In this document: positions 1 to 13,700 of the stretch, in pieces
Position numbering within the stretch: position 1 is the first letter of the stretch
How the letters are laid out: each line of letters opens with the position of its first letter
DNA from: Syngnathus acus
Taxonomy: Eukaryota > Chordata > Actinopteri > Syngnathiformes > Syngnathidae
Assembly (NCBI RefSeq): GCF_901709675.1
Contig: NC_051091.1
Location: 1,733,967 to 1,797,966 of the forward strand
DNA length: 64,000 nucleotides
Direction: 5' to 3'
The notes under the pieces: generated by a model
Told to the model about the DNA's origin: nothing
Databases searched by the model: none
Seen by the model: the letters and a program-made list of their open reading frames with translations, nothing else
Position numbers and translations under genes: made by a program

Positions 1-3000
1 AGGCCCACACGTCGACTGCACTGAGCTCTAACTATCGTGGACTCAATTTATTTAGCAGAGGTGGGTAGCCTCGTGGAGCTATTCAGACCTCTCCTGCCAT
101 TGATTGACTGTCTTTGAAGTCTGCTTTCCATTTGAGGGTGAGAATAAATCTGACAGCATCAATGAGGTGCCGGGGAAGAAAATGTTTTGCAAAGTACATC
201 AGAGGCTAATCATTTGCATGTTTGCCGAAGGAAAATGAAAGAAAAAAAGGTGCTCTGTTGTGCAGACTTAATGAACTCGTAGAGCTGTGCAGCCGTGGTT
301 CATGGATATTCATGCTCTCCTTTTTTTTTTCCCTTTTTTGCCGGGAACTGAGGCGGAGGCTCGCTAGTGGAGCGGTGGCGGCGTTAATAAGGCTTGTGTG
401 GCGGGCACAGCACTCCCAGATGAAGCGATGTGATGAAGAGCCATCTTTTTAAACAGAAGCGAGCGACGCTTCTACCACCGCGAGGCCTCCACGTTGTTTT
501 AGCCCAGATACTAGTTAGTGAAACTTCTAAACTTTTCTAAAAGTTTTTTTTTCTTGTAAGGATGAGGAGAATTTCTGGTGCACCTTTGTTCTGAAGAGAC
601 ATATTGCGTATTTTTGATTTAATCAGTTTCCAAGTGTATTTCTACTACCATGAAAAACTTCAGGTTTTTTTTTTGGGTTTGACAGGCCATTGCACCTGTG
701 GAAGTTTTATTACAGGAACTCATCTTTTCTGTTTGTGATTGACACTTTTAAGTCAATACCTGGTAGGCGCAGGACAACACTGTTGCTATTTGGCCAAGAT
801 ACACACTGCTTAATCAGCACTCTACCAGACAGTTTTTCAATCTCAATCCTTCATTTTGTTTTTTAGTTTAAAGATGCACCCTTGTGGTTTTAAGGCAATT
901 TTGCAGAGTCTTAGTTTTACTGGTGATGACACGGCACTTCTTTGTGCTGTAAAGTTTTCACTAGAAAGTCACAGGGGTGTTTATTTACTCACAAAATACA
1001 GTCGACAGAAGTAATTAGGATTCAATGGACTGTATTATTTGCAGGGGATAGGAACCGAGCCCGATCGCAGAGACTTGACATGAATATTTAAGGCTACCCT
1101 AAACATGATTATAATTGCCTACATGAATAGTTTCAACCGTAAGTGTACTACAAACTATGAAAGAAAAGAATTTAAATAGAATCTCAAATGCAAGTTCTGA
1201 AATTAGCGGTATGTACTAAATGCAGCGCAGTAATCAGCTTAGAGCTTAGCATGCAGAGACTGAGCGGAGGCTGAGCTTGTGTTACTAAATTGCACAAGAG
1301 TTCGAGGGAGTTTGCCGTTCGGAGCAGAGTTAGAAAGCGTGTTAAGGAAATTTCACCTTTGTGGAAGTTTGTTTGAGGAGGCTTCTACTGAAATTAAATC
1401 TTCTTTATGGCTAAAAGTAACACTCATCGTGAAAGTGAAACTGAGTCTGGGAACACGTGGCATTTTGAGATAGACAGAGCATATCTGGCCCCATTTGCTA
1501 AGTAAAACAGCAGCACCAAAGCACAGACAAGATCAAGATTCAGACAAGAGGTGTGTGAATAGTATGTGCATGGACCTTCATGCATGATCGGTCATGCTTT
1601 TGGAAGACAGTTATGATGTAACAGTGGTGCAGAACAGCATGCTCATTGACACATTCACAAACAGGAAGTGGATTGGTGGTTTTTGGCAGAGACCCAACTA
1701 TTTTACATAAGGAGTTAAAAAGGACATTTTACATAACATTCATCTTTTTTAGGAGAATGGTATTACTTTTGAATGGAATTAAAAAAAGTGGGGGGGGGCT
1801 TAGGCCTAATTAAACTTAACACTAGAAGAGTTTCGAACATGGAGCCCCTGTAAACACCTTTTCTTTTCAAATCAGCATGCAAACATTGCAACCTAAGGCT
1901 GAATGAAACTCGATGTTGTGGTCATTAAGTTTGAGAGACGAGCATTTTAAGAGGCCTCCTTTGTGTGCTCTTCGGAGAGGAAGATGAATGTGCCCCTACA
2001 GTGATTCAACAAAACGAGAAGCGCTCAGAATCGCGTGTGTGTGTGTGTGCGTGTGTGTGTGTGTGTTTATAAAGGATCTGAGACATTTTGTCCCTGCCTT
2101 CCTTCAACTTCCTGCAGTGCAAATACGTGTGGTGCAAAAAAAGAGGAAGTGCAATCCCAGCCTCACATTTCAATGTCAACGTCTTGCTCTTCACACGCCA
2201 AAGCGCTACCACGACTCAAATTTCCCTCTACTTTTGTTTCGGGTGTTTTTTGTTTGCTCGCCTTTGTTGTGCGACCATGATGTCAAACACCTTCTCGTAC
2301 GTGCTGCTCCATAGCGCCCCCCGCAGACCTCTGCTCAACAGGCGATGTCTGAGCGATGTAAGTATCGGCATTGCCGAATTCAGATGAGAATCTTGTTTGG
2401 CCTGCTATTCTCGGGGGAGAGAGCATGTGCTTGTAGTTCGCTGGTCAGAGTAGTGTGAGGGACGAGGCATTGAGGTCAACCTGGGCATCGAATTTGGGTC
2501 ACGCAAAATGACAAAGTTTCAAATAACGATAAAGTCAAAACCATGATTTTTCAAATCTGTCCATGTAACGTGGTGTTTGCCAATCATTAGTTGCTGCTCC
2601 AGTAAATGTGTGATCGCAAGTACTGCAATGACTATTATTAACGTTTTGTTTTTATCTCGTGAAAAATGGGTCTAAAAACACTAGCGGTATAGATACACAC
2701 ATGTACTTGGTGTGTGTGTCTGTGTGCGGGGGATTGGCAAGTCCCCGCAATGGCCCTTAGTAAATTTAAGATGTCATGTGGAAACATCAGCTTGGCATTT
2801 CAGTCCACTTGTGTTACATGGTGAACAAATAGGCTTGAGTACACAACAAGCAATGGGCCAAATGTGCCCGCATGCCCAACATGTGTCCACCTCATAGCAC
2901 ACTTTGAATTTGTTTTGGTAATGTCACGTGAATGTTTTCTTCTGTTGATTAGCAGAGTGCCAATCTGTGCTTTTTTTGTAGACTCCAGATGATTTGTTTA

Positions 3001-3250
3001 CTGTTTCAGAGACTCTTGTCGGTTTAGGCAGGTTCAAACTCCAATGTATCTGCTAGAGGAGCTTCTTGGAGCTCCTTGAGGATGTTTTATGCACCTTGTT
3101 TACAATGTTTGTCCTCAAGAGCTCAAGGACGCTTGTGAAAAATGAGTGGGAGAGATTTCCAAAGAAGTTGTTGGCAATCTTGAGCGTGAGAAATGATCTC
3201 AAAGCAAGACTAAAACCATCCGTGTGCACTTTCAACTCTCCCCCCTTCAG
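1..3250. other. Upstream/intronic DNA of rap1gap without a recognised exon
   Basis: No exon of a known family could be read on either strand. The first recognisable rap1gap exon starts at 3251 and is coding from its first base, in phase 0. Long rap1gap isoforms therefore probably have further 5' exons, either hidden here or left of the window. The sequence is AT-rich and holds a (GT)n microsatellite at 2035-2066. A donor-like gatGTAAGT at about 2356-2363 follows an ATG, but it would leave phase 1 and does not fit the phase-0 exon at 3251. Confidence 0.5.
2035..2066. repeat. (GT)n microsatellite
   Basis: A run of about 16 GT dinucleotides with one GC interruption. Short peptides of alternating Cys/Val or Thr/His read through it are artefacts of the repeat. 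Confidence 0.95.
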
Positions 3251-4765
3251 ACCTCGGACCTGTTTGCCATGATCGAGAGGATGCAGGTACTGTAAGTGGC
3301 TTTTTGCCAGCTGACGCACGACACTTCCTCTCGCAATAATCAAGTGCCTTTCTCTCTAATTTCACAGCCAAAATGCAATTTATTTCTCCCTTGATGCAGC
3401 AGCAGCAGCTTCCCTTTTCCTGCTCTTTTGGTATTCCAGACAACGTGCAGCTGCAATCTTTACACATCATTATAGTGTAGCGCTCAATCTGCCTTTGGTG
3501 TGTGTTTTATATTTGCTAGCTTCAGCCATTTTCTTCCTTTGCTTTTATTATTTTATTCTGATTGCAATCACTGGTATAGACTGCGCTTATCCATGAAACT
3601 TTTTCTTAGGAGAGTCTGGATTTTTGCATCTGTGTTGATATAAACTTTGGTTCAAACTTGGTGAAAAAATGATTGGATATATTTTACGTGCTACATATCG
3701 AAGGGTAAAGAGTAGTCGAGTTTACGTACAGCTGTCAAACCTTTTTGAGGGAAGTTATGAGCTGCTCACAGCAGTTCAATGTTTTTATTTTCTTCTGTAT
3801 TTAAAATGAAGGAGAAGCGGAAGGACATCTCTTGAAGCATCCCCTGTTCCATTTGTCTTCATCTTGCCCCACACCTAGTGAACTCCATAAGGAGAAAGCG
3901 CTCTGAGCTCAGTGAGACGTCAATCCTGAAATGAGTAGAACGCATGAGTGATACACAACTAAGATTCAATTGCCAAATGGAATCCTCTGTGGCAAGAGTA
4001 ATGCATATAAATGCCACATCGACATCAGTCGCTAACCAATATTTGATGACATCATGTCGAGCCAGTTTGAGATTTGAAGGTGATTGACAATTGTGACTAC
4101 TAGAGCACAGAACAATATTTGGGAAAAGAATTCCATGTTTTGTTGTAGTGCAAAGAGAAAGGATAAGGGTATCGCTTCAGAGCATCCCTCATTTCCTTTT
4201 TCATCTTCTTCTTCATTGTCCAAAAAGATCAGCATCAAAATGTGATGCTTCTCAAGTCTCGCTGTGGGCTTTTCCACACAAACAGCTTACTGATCAGCCA
4301 TGTTTTGTTTTTTTTCCCCCTCCTTCTTACTCACATGCACACACTGGGTTTCGGGAAGTGTCAGCAGAAAAAGAATAGATACAATTGGGTGAAATCCCTT
4401 TCTGGCACTCTTCAGTCCACACGCGCATTTTCCTGCCTAATGACTTCTGGAGTCTGGCATTTTTCCCGCGTTTATCTTTTTTTGGAACATCTTTTACCAA
4501 CTCCCCCCTTGCATCAGATTGACTTTATGTAACATGCTTGTGAGTCACAAGCAACAAAGAATAATCTGACACCCCCGTGCTGCACTCGGATGACTTTGAC
4601 GCTTCTAAAAAAAAAAAAAAAGAAAAGAAAGCTTCTGTTGAGCCTTTGAAAGCTGCTGCTGTGCTTCTTTTTATTCCACCTGTTCTCTCTTCTCATCTTT
4701 TCATATCCTTTCTGCAGGGTTGCAGAATGGACGAGCAGAGATGCAGCCTCCCTCCGCCCCTCAAA
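3251..4765 (+). other. rap1gap: GoLoco motif of rap1gap split over two exons
   Basis: Exon 3251-3286 reads [12 protein letters not shown] and exon 4718-4765 continues [16 protein letters not shown]. Joined in phase 0 they match the N-terminal GoLoco/GPR motif of Rap1GAP, which binds inactive G-alpha-i/o/z. The D/E-Q-R triad whose Arg reaches the nucleotide pocket is present. The donor after ATGCAG is GTACTG. A stronger GTAAGT lies 5 bases downstream (3292), but using it would shift the frame. Confidence 0.85.
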
Positions 4766-7700
4766 GTGAGTCACAAATCTTCGCCAAAACGCATCCATGA
4801 TGGATGGATGATATACGAAGCTTCTTAGCAACTGTCAGACAGGCTTTCTAAGCATGCTCGCTGACTGTGACCACGTTACCTAGATGGAGCATTTGGAATT
4901 CAACCCCGGGATACAGTATTGAGTCTGCAGAAGAGTTTTTCAGAATGCTGAACAATAGGTGGTTACCACCTCACAGGGAACAAACAAAAGTGGCCATGTG
5001 AACATTGTGTATCGTCATTAGAGGGGCTCAGGTGTCTATTGTTGTCGTTTTCTAAGGGCTCAGGTGCACTTTGTTGAGGACTTCACTTTCTTTTTCTTCT
5101 ATACTCAACTCACTTATTTATGGTGCACTTAAAATTGCGGCACAAAAATGAAGATGCATTTTTTTGTTGGTTGGGCAGCTTTCAACATTTTTCTCAATCT
5201 AGTTGTGAATCACAAATGTGAAGCACAGGCAGGAGATATGACTGGCACAAGAATCAGAGGGTGAAATTGGAGATAAAACTTCCCAAGCGGTGAAATAAAT
5301 GTTCAGTCGTGAGTTTAAAAATGAGCAAGTAAGTCACCAATCAAAGCCATTTAGGAAACAAGATCATTTGATTCGAATGAGAGGCTCCATGCCGATAAAG
5401 GGTGTGTATGCACTTGAAAGGCAAATCTCGCATGTTTGCAGAGCGAGACAAATGACCCTGAAAAACATTGAGCCGCGTGATAGTCCAGTGCGTGTCACGG
5501 CAGTTCAACTTTTGACCAGAAGCATCTTTTTGTTATCCTGACTTGTGTTTATTTCCATCCAGACCGAAGAGGACTACATCCCTTACCCCAGTGTTCATGA
5601 GGTACGGACATATTGTGTGGCCTATTGGTAACTCTTACCAAACTCAAAAAAATCCACAACAAATACGTGTCCATCTAGCAAATCTATCAATAAGTCATGA
5701 AGCAAAAACAAATCTGGAAAAATTGTGACACTGTATTAAAAAATTTGATTATTATATTAGATTATTCTAACGCCAATATATATATTTTTTTAAAATATTT
5801 TCTGCTTACACCCTTACTTTCTGTCACAGGTTCTTGGTCGCAGTAGCCCATTCCCGCTCATCTTGCTTCCTCAGTTTGGGGGCTACTGGATTGAGGGGAC
5901 CAATCACCAAGCGAGAGGGACACCGGAAGCTGTGCAACCTCAATGCACCACCTCTTGCGTCAAGCTCGAGACCAACAGCACGGCCAAGATCTACAGAAAG
6001 CAGTTCATGGGCAAAGTGAGCTTATTTATTGATTGATTGATTGATTTATTGTTCATCATGTCAATACTGTATTACCCAAAATAATACAAAATGACCTACT
6101 CTACCAAAAGGACAATTGCTCTGAACATCCAACGTTTGTGCTTTAAATTCATTGTGTTATCCCTTGTCAGATCACGCATGCATGAAATCTTCTTTTTCCC
6201 AGGAGCACTTTAATTACTACACAATGGATGCCGCCCTGGGCCACTTGGTCTTCTCATTAAAGTACGATGTCATCGGGGATCAAGAGCATCTGCGCTTGAT
6301 GCTGCGGTGCGTGTACTTATTGTATTAGCTTTTAATAGCTAGCTCCTCTGTGCCCGTGGTTACTTTATCATTGCCTCCTTTTTTTGCCTCTTTAATGCAA
6401 GAAGATAGACAAAGAATTCTTCTTGGCCCAAACAAAATAAAGAGTGCACAGATGACTCAATTTGAATTTCATTGCCCCCCGAAAGCAACTTTGGGATGCT
6501 GATAATGACACAGAGGAAGAGCAGCAGTCTGTGCGTCCATCAGGCCATTCATTTCAAAAACGCATCCCCCCCCCCTCCCCCCCTCAGCTATAATTGCTCA
6601 TAAAGGGCATTGCTGCAGGGAGAATGGCCAGACTAACCACAAGCTGTTAGCTGGCCGTCCACATTAATTTGTCCTTCAATGAGATGTGATTTCCGACAGC
6701 TATTGTTGCGGGGCCTTTCGACTTTTATGAACGCCATTATGGAGCTTTAATAGTGTGAGAGATGCTCATCTGAGGAATTATTAGCGATGGAATTGTTTGC
6801 GTATAAAAGTCTATCTTGCTTAAAAATAAGATCCTGGTGTTGGAGTTGAGTCAGGCTTTGTGATGTTTTTACAACTCCGCGTGAACAAGGATCATTTGGA
6901 TCGAGTCATTTGTATGCTAAACATGTCCAAATTGCAAAGAAAACCAAAATGTGAAGATTTGTCTGAGCTCATTTCTGGCAAAATATTCTGATCACAAATT
7001 GGGTTGCTAAGCCGTGCTAGAGCTCAACAGAGAAAAACACATCAATGGCCAAAAAACAAATTCTCTTATCTGATATCTTCTATATCAAATGTGGTCCACA
7101 ACACAGAGCATACATTTGGCAGGTTTGACTTTCTGGACCTGGATTTGACACTTTTGTCAGATAGGAGGATTTGCATTTTGGGCATCAACATAGCGAAAGT
7201 AAACAGTAAATCCTCCTTTTATGGAAAGCACTAGAGAGCTGCTGATTTATTTAGATGATGCTTTGGGAGCCTGTAATTTGCCTCCATTTGGCATGGGTCG
7301 CATCGAGCCGTGTTCCACAAATGACTGTCTCGTTCGGACAAACGCTCCACATTAAATGGGAAAGTCAACGGCGTTAAATATTTGTGAAGCAAACACGAGG
7401 CACTCAGTGGAAATGGTTGACTTTAAATCCGACTCTCAACTGACACATTGCAGGAGGATTATGACGACGGTTCGTTGGCACTTCACTGATGAATTCATTT
7501 GCGCATTCAAAAAGCCACATTGGGGCTTTAGAGTGGATGATGCAAGCCTACATGTCTTCTCTCTTCTACACTGGGGAAGGAAGGAGATGAATAGTCACGG
7601 TTTAGAGTCCCACTGCAATTTATTGATGTCAACAATTGTCAGTGCTGACAAAAAAAATCGGTTACTTAAATTCTGAGGGTGTCCCTTGGGTTCGGACATT

Positions 7701-10700
7701 GCCCATGTCACCTTTATCACTTCCACCAAAAAAAAAAAAAAAGACAAATTCACTCTTAATAATTGAATAACACTTTGACTCCCAGCTCCAGGCTAAAAAC
7801 CTACCACGATGTCATCCCAATTTCCTGCCTCACAGAGTTCCCCAATGTGGTCCAGATGGCAAAGGTAAGAAAAATGTCATTTAAAAAGACAGCAAAGTTT
7901 TTCAATTTCCTAATCCTCACTTTTGTTTTTTGTGGGGGCGCAGCTTGTTTGTGAAGAAATAAACGTCGATCGGTTTTATCCAGTTCTCTACCCAAAGGTA
8001 AGTCCTTTTACCTTAAACAATTTTTTTTTTTTTTTTAAACTGCGTATCTGTCATTTCATCCACAGGCGTCGCGCCTCATCGTTACCTTTGACGAGCATGT
8101 GATCAACAATAATTTCAAGTTCGGAGTCATTTATCAAAAGTTTGGCCAGGTGAGATGTTTATTCTTGAAGAGGAATCACTCCTCCTGGCAGACCTTCTTA
8201 TCTTGTGATGATTCATTCAGACCACAGAAGAGGAAGTCTTTGGAAACATGAAAGAAAGCCCGGCTTTTGTCGAGTTTTTAGACTTCCTGGGCCAGACTAT
8301 TGAGCTGCATGACTTTAAAGGGTGAGCATGCTCTTTTTCTATTAGCTCACTTTTGGTCCAGATCGTGCTTTCTTACGCTTGACTCACAATCTGATAATCA
8401 CACAATCTGATAATCACAAACTCTGGCTAGAAGTCAATCATGATGAATGTTTACAAACTTTCAATGTGGGTATAATCACTCATTTGCTGTTTCTGCAAAC
8501 ACCACACACACATTGTGCAATGGGGCACTCTTTTTGTTGTTGTTCTCAGCGCTGTTTAAAACTCTCTACTTCATGTCTGGTCATTATTCACTTCACTATT
8601 GATTATGCGTCACCTGTAATAGAAAGTAAGTGAGGGCGATTTGTCATGAGGCATGCATGGGAATAGTTGACTGGAAGAATGTACAGACTGAAGTCGTCAA
8701 TTTTAGGGCTTGTGTGTGTCGCGTGTGGCAAACCTGAAAACGGCAACATTTGCAAGGTTCGTCTTCTGTTGTTCTGCTCCAGGTTTCGAGGAGGCCTCGA
8801 CGTCACGCACGGCCAAACGGGGACAGAATCGGTTTACACAAACTTTCACGGCAAGGAGATCATGTTCCATGTCTCCACCAAGCTGCCTTATACCGAGGGG
8901 GACTCCCAGCAGGTAGGACCGAAGTTGCCTACACATGGACTGGACTAATTAACCAGTACAGGACTCATATTATAGTGACCCGTGTTGGGAATAGTAATGG
9001 AGGTTCTGTCACTGCACCACTGCTGATGTTCCCCATGTAAGATGTTGCGTTAGTCCCCCTTGACTCTTTGGTGCGCTCTAGTAGTTGTGTTACCACGGTA
9101 ACCCTCCAATGTGATATAAAATGGGCGGACAACTCGCATGTCTTTATTCTTGAGTTGAAAAAAAAAAAAAGCAGAGCAATCATCCTATTACCTTCCCCAA
9201 GGTGCTTCTTTGGTTCTCATTTCTATTCTACAGTATATATATAAAGGAGACAGAGTCTGGAAAATTGACATTTTATTGGCTCGTATACAAATTTGGTCTC
9301 TAGTGTCTAGTTTAGAATCTAAAGAGCAAAGGAACTTTTTTTTCGCTTCTCTTTAGAAATCTGCCTGTGAAGGAGAATTTCTGCACTTGCTTTTGAGTTT
9401 GCAGTGTTGAAATGCTTGCACGATTTGAGAACCTCGCTTGACTCAACTTGTGCGCAGAGTACAACATTTTTCTTTTCTTCTTCTTTTACTGAGGTCATAC
9501 TGTCTCTTTTAACAAATACTGCATGACAAAAAGTGATTGTTTTGATTCTTATGTCTCAGTGAAGAATGCTAACGCAAAAATAATGAATGGTAACAAAAAC
9601 ACGCAGGTAGACACACTTTTGACCTTGCTAGGGCTCCATGTCATTCTAATTTAACCACTTTGAGAGGATGCTGAGCGTGTCATTGTTCGATTCCGTGCTG
9701 GCGGGCATTCTATGCACTCGCATCTGCGTGGAGAAAATGAGACACGTGTTATCCGCATGGCTGCGTTGCTCATTCATGTACATATGAAAGATGACAGCCA
9801 ATAAAATCTCCGCTGCTCTCTCTGCATATTTGTCTCCCTTTTAGCTGCTTTTGAGGAAAACATTCTATATATTTAAAACAGGCCTTAATGATGTGCACGA
9901 GGAGCTCCAAGCATGTTAATTAAATCATGTAAATGTACTGAACTACCTTGTCCGTGATCGTGTGCCATTCCAGCTACAGAGGAAGAGGCATATAGGCAAC
10001 GACATCGTCGCCATCGTGTTCCAGGAAGAGAACACGCCCTTCGTTCCCGACATGATCCAGTCCAACTTCCTGCACGCCTACGTGGTGGTCCAGGTGGAGG
10101 ACGCGTGTACGGACAATGTCACATACAAGGTTTGTCCCCCCCCCACCATCTTGGCAAATCAACTTTGTCTTATATGTCACCTGCCTCCCATTCAGGTATC
10201 TGTGACAGCGAGGGATGACGTGCCCTTCTTTGGGCCGGCCCTGCCTGACCCGGCCATCTTCAGAAAGGTCAGTGTTGGCGTCACGCGTGCGGGGAATCTG
10301 AACTCGCCGTGTAGCTCTTCATTTCCTTCGCCTTCAGGGCCCGGAGCTTCGCGAATTTCTCTTTACCAAGCTCATCAATGCCGAGTATGCTTGCTACAAG
10401 GCGGAGAAGTTTGCCAAGCTGGAGGTAAGCTAGGGCTGTGTTATCAATACTAGTTGCTGCTTCTGTCCTGGTGGGCCATTTTGTACATTCAGTGAAGATT
10501 CGGATTGTCTTCAGGAGCGTACACGTTCAGCTCTCTTGGAAACGCTGTACGAGGAACTGCACATCAACAGCCAGTCCATGATGGGCCTTGCGAGTGATGA
10601 CGATAAATTGGAGAACGGCGGTAGCGGAGGAGGCGGAGGCTTCTTCGAGTCCTTCAAGGTACGGCCGCTTCGTTTTATTTACTTTGATAAGGCACGACCT

Positions 10701-13700
10701 CTTCTGCATGAGTGAGAATGAGGAAGTTTGGAGATGCTTTTTTTTTCTTTGGCTCCCTTGTCTCTCGGTCCAGGGATTCTGGGTATTCATTTGCGACAAA
10801 GCCAAACGGACTAAATGGCTTTTGTCTCTCTAAGGACCAGGCCTGTGGCTTTTGATTTCCTCGCTTGGATTGCGACGGATGTATTTTTTTTTTTCTTTGA
10901 CATTACGTACGGGAGGCTCTCGGTCCTGACTGGCTGTGCTCCATCAATTTATTTAGGCCGCAGGAGCGCGTTCATGCCGCCAGGCCGCAGCCATGGGAGC
11001 TCTGATTGTGTATGACTGATGAACACGATGATGCGTTCTTTTTCAAACACTTCCTCATGTGTTGGAAAAACATGTTTGTTTTGCTCCAAATAAAGTCACA
11101 CTGTTTTGGGGGCTGATTCCCCCCCCCCGTCTCATGCAAGTAAGCGACTATGTACCCTACCGGGCCTATGGTCAGTTCAGTTTTCACCATGACGACCACC
11201 ATGACTGCACTCCAGCAGCAGAAGCGAGAGTGGGGGCGACACCATTCGTTTTCCCCCATCCGTTGACCATGTGTCCTCATCTCTCTCTGTATAGCGGGTC
11301 ATCCGCAGCAGAAGCCAGTCAATGGACGCCATGGGCCTCAGTAGCAAGAAGTCACACACAGTCTCCACTAGTCACAGTGGCAGCTTTACCCACAATCTGG
11401 CCGAGAGCCCCAAAACACCCGGCATTGTAAGTAGCTGCAGCGCAGGATGCACTACACAATTGTCTACGTACTTGTCAAGGTTCCTATGCAAAATGGGAAA
11501 GGAGAAGAAATTTGATTTTGTACCCAAGTTTGGAAAACAAAAAGGGGGAAACTTTAGTATGGAAAAAATATTTGTTTCACATTCTACAATGCAGTCCTCA
11601 AAGACAGTGGTTTAAAAAGATGGATGCTTCGCTACGTGAGTGTGAGACTTAAAAAAACATCTTACACATTTTCAGGGCGGGCTTGATGGCGTGTTTGGAG
11701 GGAGGCTGGAGTGGATTAATAGCATTTCTATTCATTTGAATGAGGAAGGATCATTTGAGATTTCTTGGGGCAAGATAAAGTTAGTGACATTTTTAGGTTG
11801 CGTTTACTTTGTATTTGGTTGACCTATTTAAGGGTCCTTCAAAAATGTGGAATTTGAAATGTGGCAGAATCCTGACATTTATATGCCAAGAAAAAAAATT
11901 CGCCACCTTATTGTGTGACAAAGTTGGTTTTAAAAGTAGTACGGGAATTTTTCTGGTTGCGGCTTTTTGACTACCCAGACTCCCTTGCCCCCCCCCGCTC
12001 CTGTGTTCACCGCTGTTTGTGACACGTGTATGTCCATAGTACTGTGCATGTCACCTCACCATGTAGTGCATGGGTGATTTCACCTTGTGTGGCTGAAGAA
12101 CGAAGCTATCTGGAGTCACATGGGTCATGCCTGCCCAAGGGTTGCTCAGTCTCTAGAGGTTCTTGGATGAAAAAGCTGTTGTTTGATCTTACCGTTAGCA
12201 TTTACTATCGCTAAATACAAGTTAACCTCTGACCCATATTGGGAATAATGCCTGACAACAAAGGCTTAATGTGAATGTCATTCATTTTTGATCATTCTTA
12301 CGTAAGTGTAAAAATTGCTTAACAATGCCTGAGCACCTCTTGAATTGGTTTAAAAAAAAAAAAAAAAAACAATATTTCAGTTGTTTTATGATGTGTGTCT
12401 GGCTGTGTGTATTTGTGTGTTGTATGCATGAGATCTTACAATGTGTTGTTAATTTTGCTTTTCAACTTGCCATGTTTTCTTCTCTCCCGTCCCATCCTGC
12501 CTTTGTGTGCATCAGTCGTTGCTCGTCCCGGGGAAAAGTCCCGGTAAATACGGCCGGCGAGGCAGCGCCATAGGGATAGGAACAATAGAAGAGGTTCATG
12601 TTTCTTTCTCCCTTCTTGTTTAATGTGTTTTTGCTTCATTTGTGTGTGCTCAGATGCTGCAGCTAATGTACCTCCCGTGTAATGTGATGCTTTGATGGCT
12701 ACTCTCAACTTTGCTTTTTTGCATTCTGCAGTAGGTCATTTTGTAAGCCCATTTAGACTGAGAAAAAATCAACATTTTCTGTGAAAATAGCATTGACTAG
12801 CCTAGCATGTGATGTTCATGTTGCGATTGAGTGCATCTAACTGTCCTCTATGTGTGGCAGTCTCTGATTATTCCGGGAAAAAGTCCCACCAGGAAAAAGT
12901 CTGGACCCTTCAGCTCCCGCCGGAGCAGCGCTATCGGCATTGAGAACATCCAGGAGGTCCAAGAAAGAAGGTATCTGCAATAATATTTGACATTTTTGTG
13001 CTTATCTGTCTGCCTGTGTTGCTTCACTTTTTGTGTTCAAATATCTGTCACCTTAAGGTTGTTACACCGTGACGATTGATAATGGGGGCATGTCTAAGGC
13101 AGATTAGTTGTTTGAAACAAACAATGTAAATGTCACGTTTTATTAATTTGTCACATAATAACAAGCTTTTGTGGTTCAGTATTTGTAACAAATTGGCAGA
13201 GGTGTGACATTTAGTGTTTTTGCGACGCAGCCGGGACGTGTCGCCGTGCACTCAAAGGACGTCAGACAGCGGCCACATCTCACAGGAAAATCGATCGGAC
13301 AATTCGTCCAATCACAGCTCTCCTGAGTTTACCCCTGCCAAAAACAGGTAGCTCTTCACTTTAATTCCTCTCCTTCTTTCATAACACTTTGATTGAAAAC
13401 AATCAATACGCCCCAAATGGCAATTGAGTGGCCCGTGTGACGCAGGGTGTGTAGTTTGGCCATGTGTTGCAGGGCGCCGTCCATCCCAGAGGCTCAGGAC
13501 CTTTCCCGCTCCTCCTCCAACGCAAGCAGCTTCGCCAGCGTCGTGGAAGAGCACGAGGCCGACGACGAGTATGACACGGGATTGGTGAGTGCCGTGTGTG
13601 CCAGCTGGATGCAACATTAGGTACACCTGCACAGTGTAAGTCAGGGCTGGACACAGGTTATTCATATAAAAAAAGCATGTTAAAATAGTTCCGTTTTTTT

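Noticed and set aside
2344-2363. ATG followed by a good GTAAGT donor, considered as a first rap1gap exon
   Set aside because: It would leave phase 1, whereas the next known exon (3251) is entered in phase 0. There is no sequence support from known isoforms.
5834-6019. Alternative-frame open reading through the rap1gap exon 5830-6015
   Set aside because: The frame entered from the previous exon reads [20 protein letters not shown], which matches RAP1GAP exactly in register. The other frame does not.
10972-11430. Open frames on both strands between rap1gap exons (up to 123 codons)
   Set aside because: They overlap the true exon 11295-11426 in wrong frames. The exon itself is fixed by [16 protein letters not shown] matching RAP1GAP.
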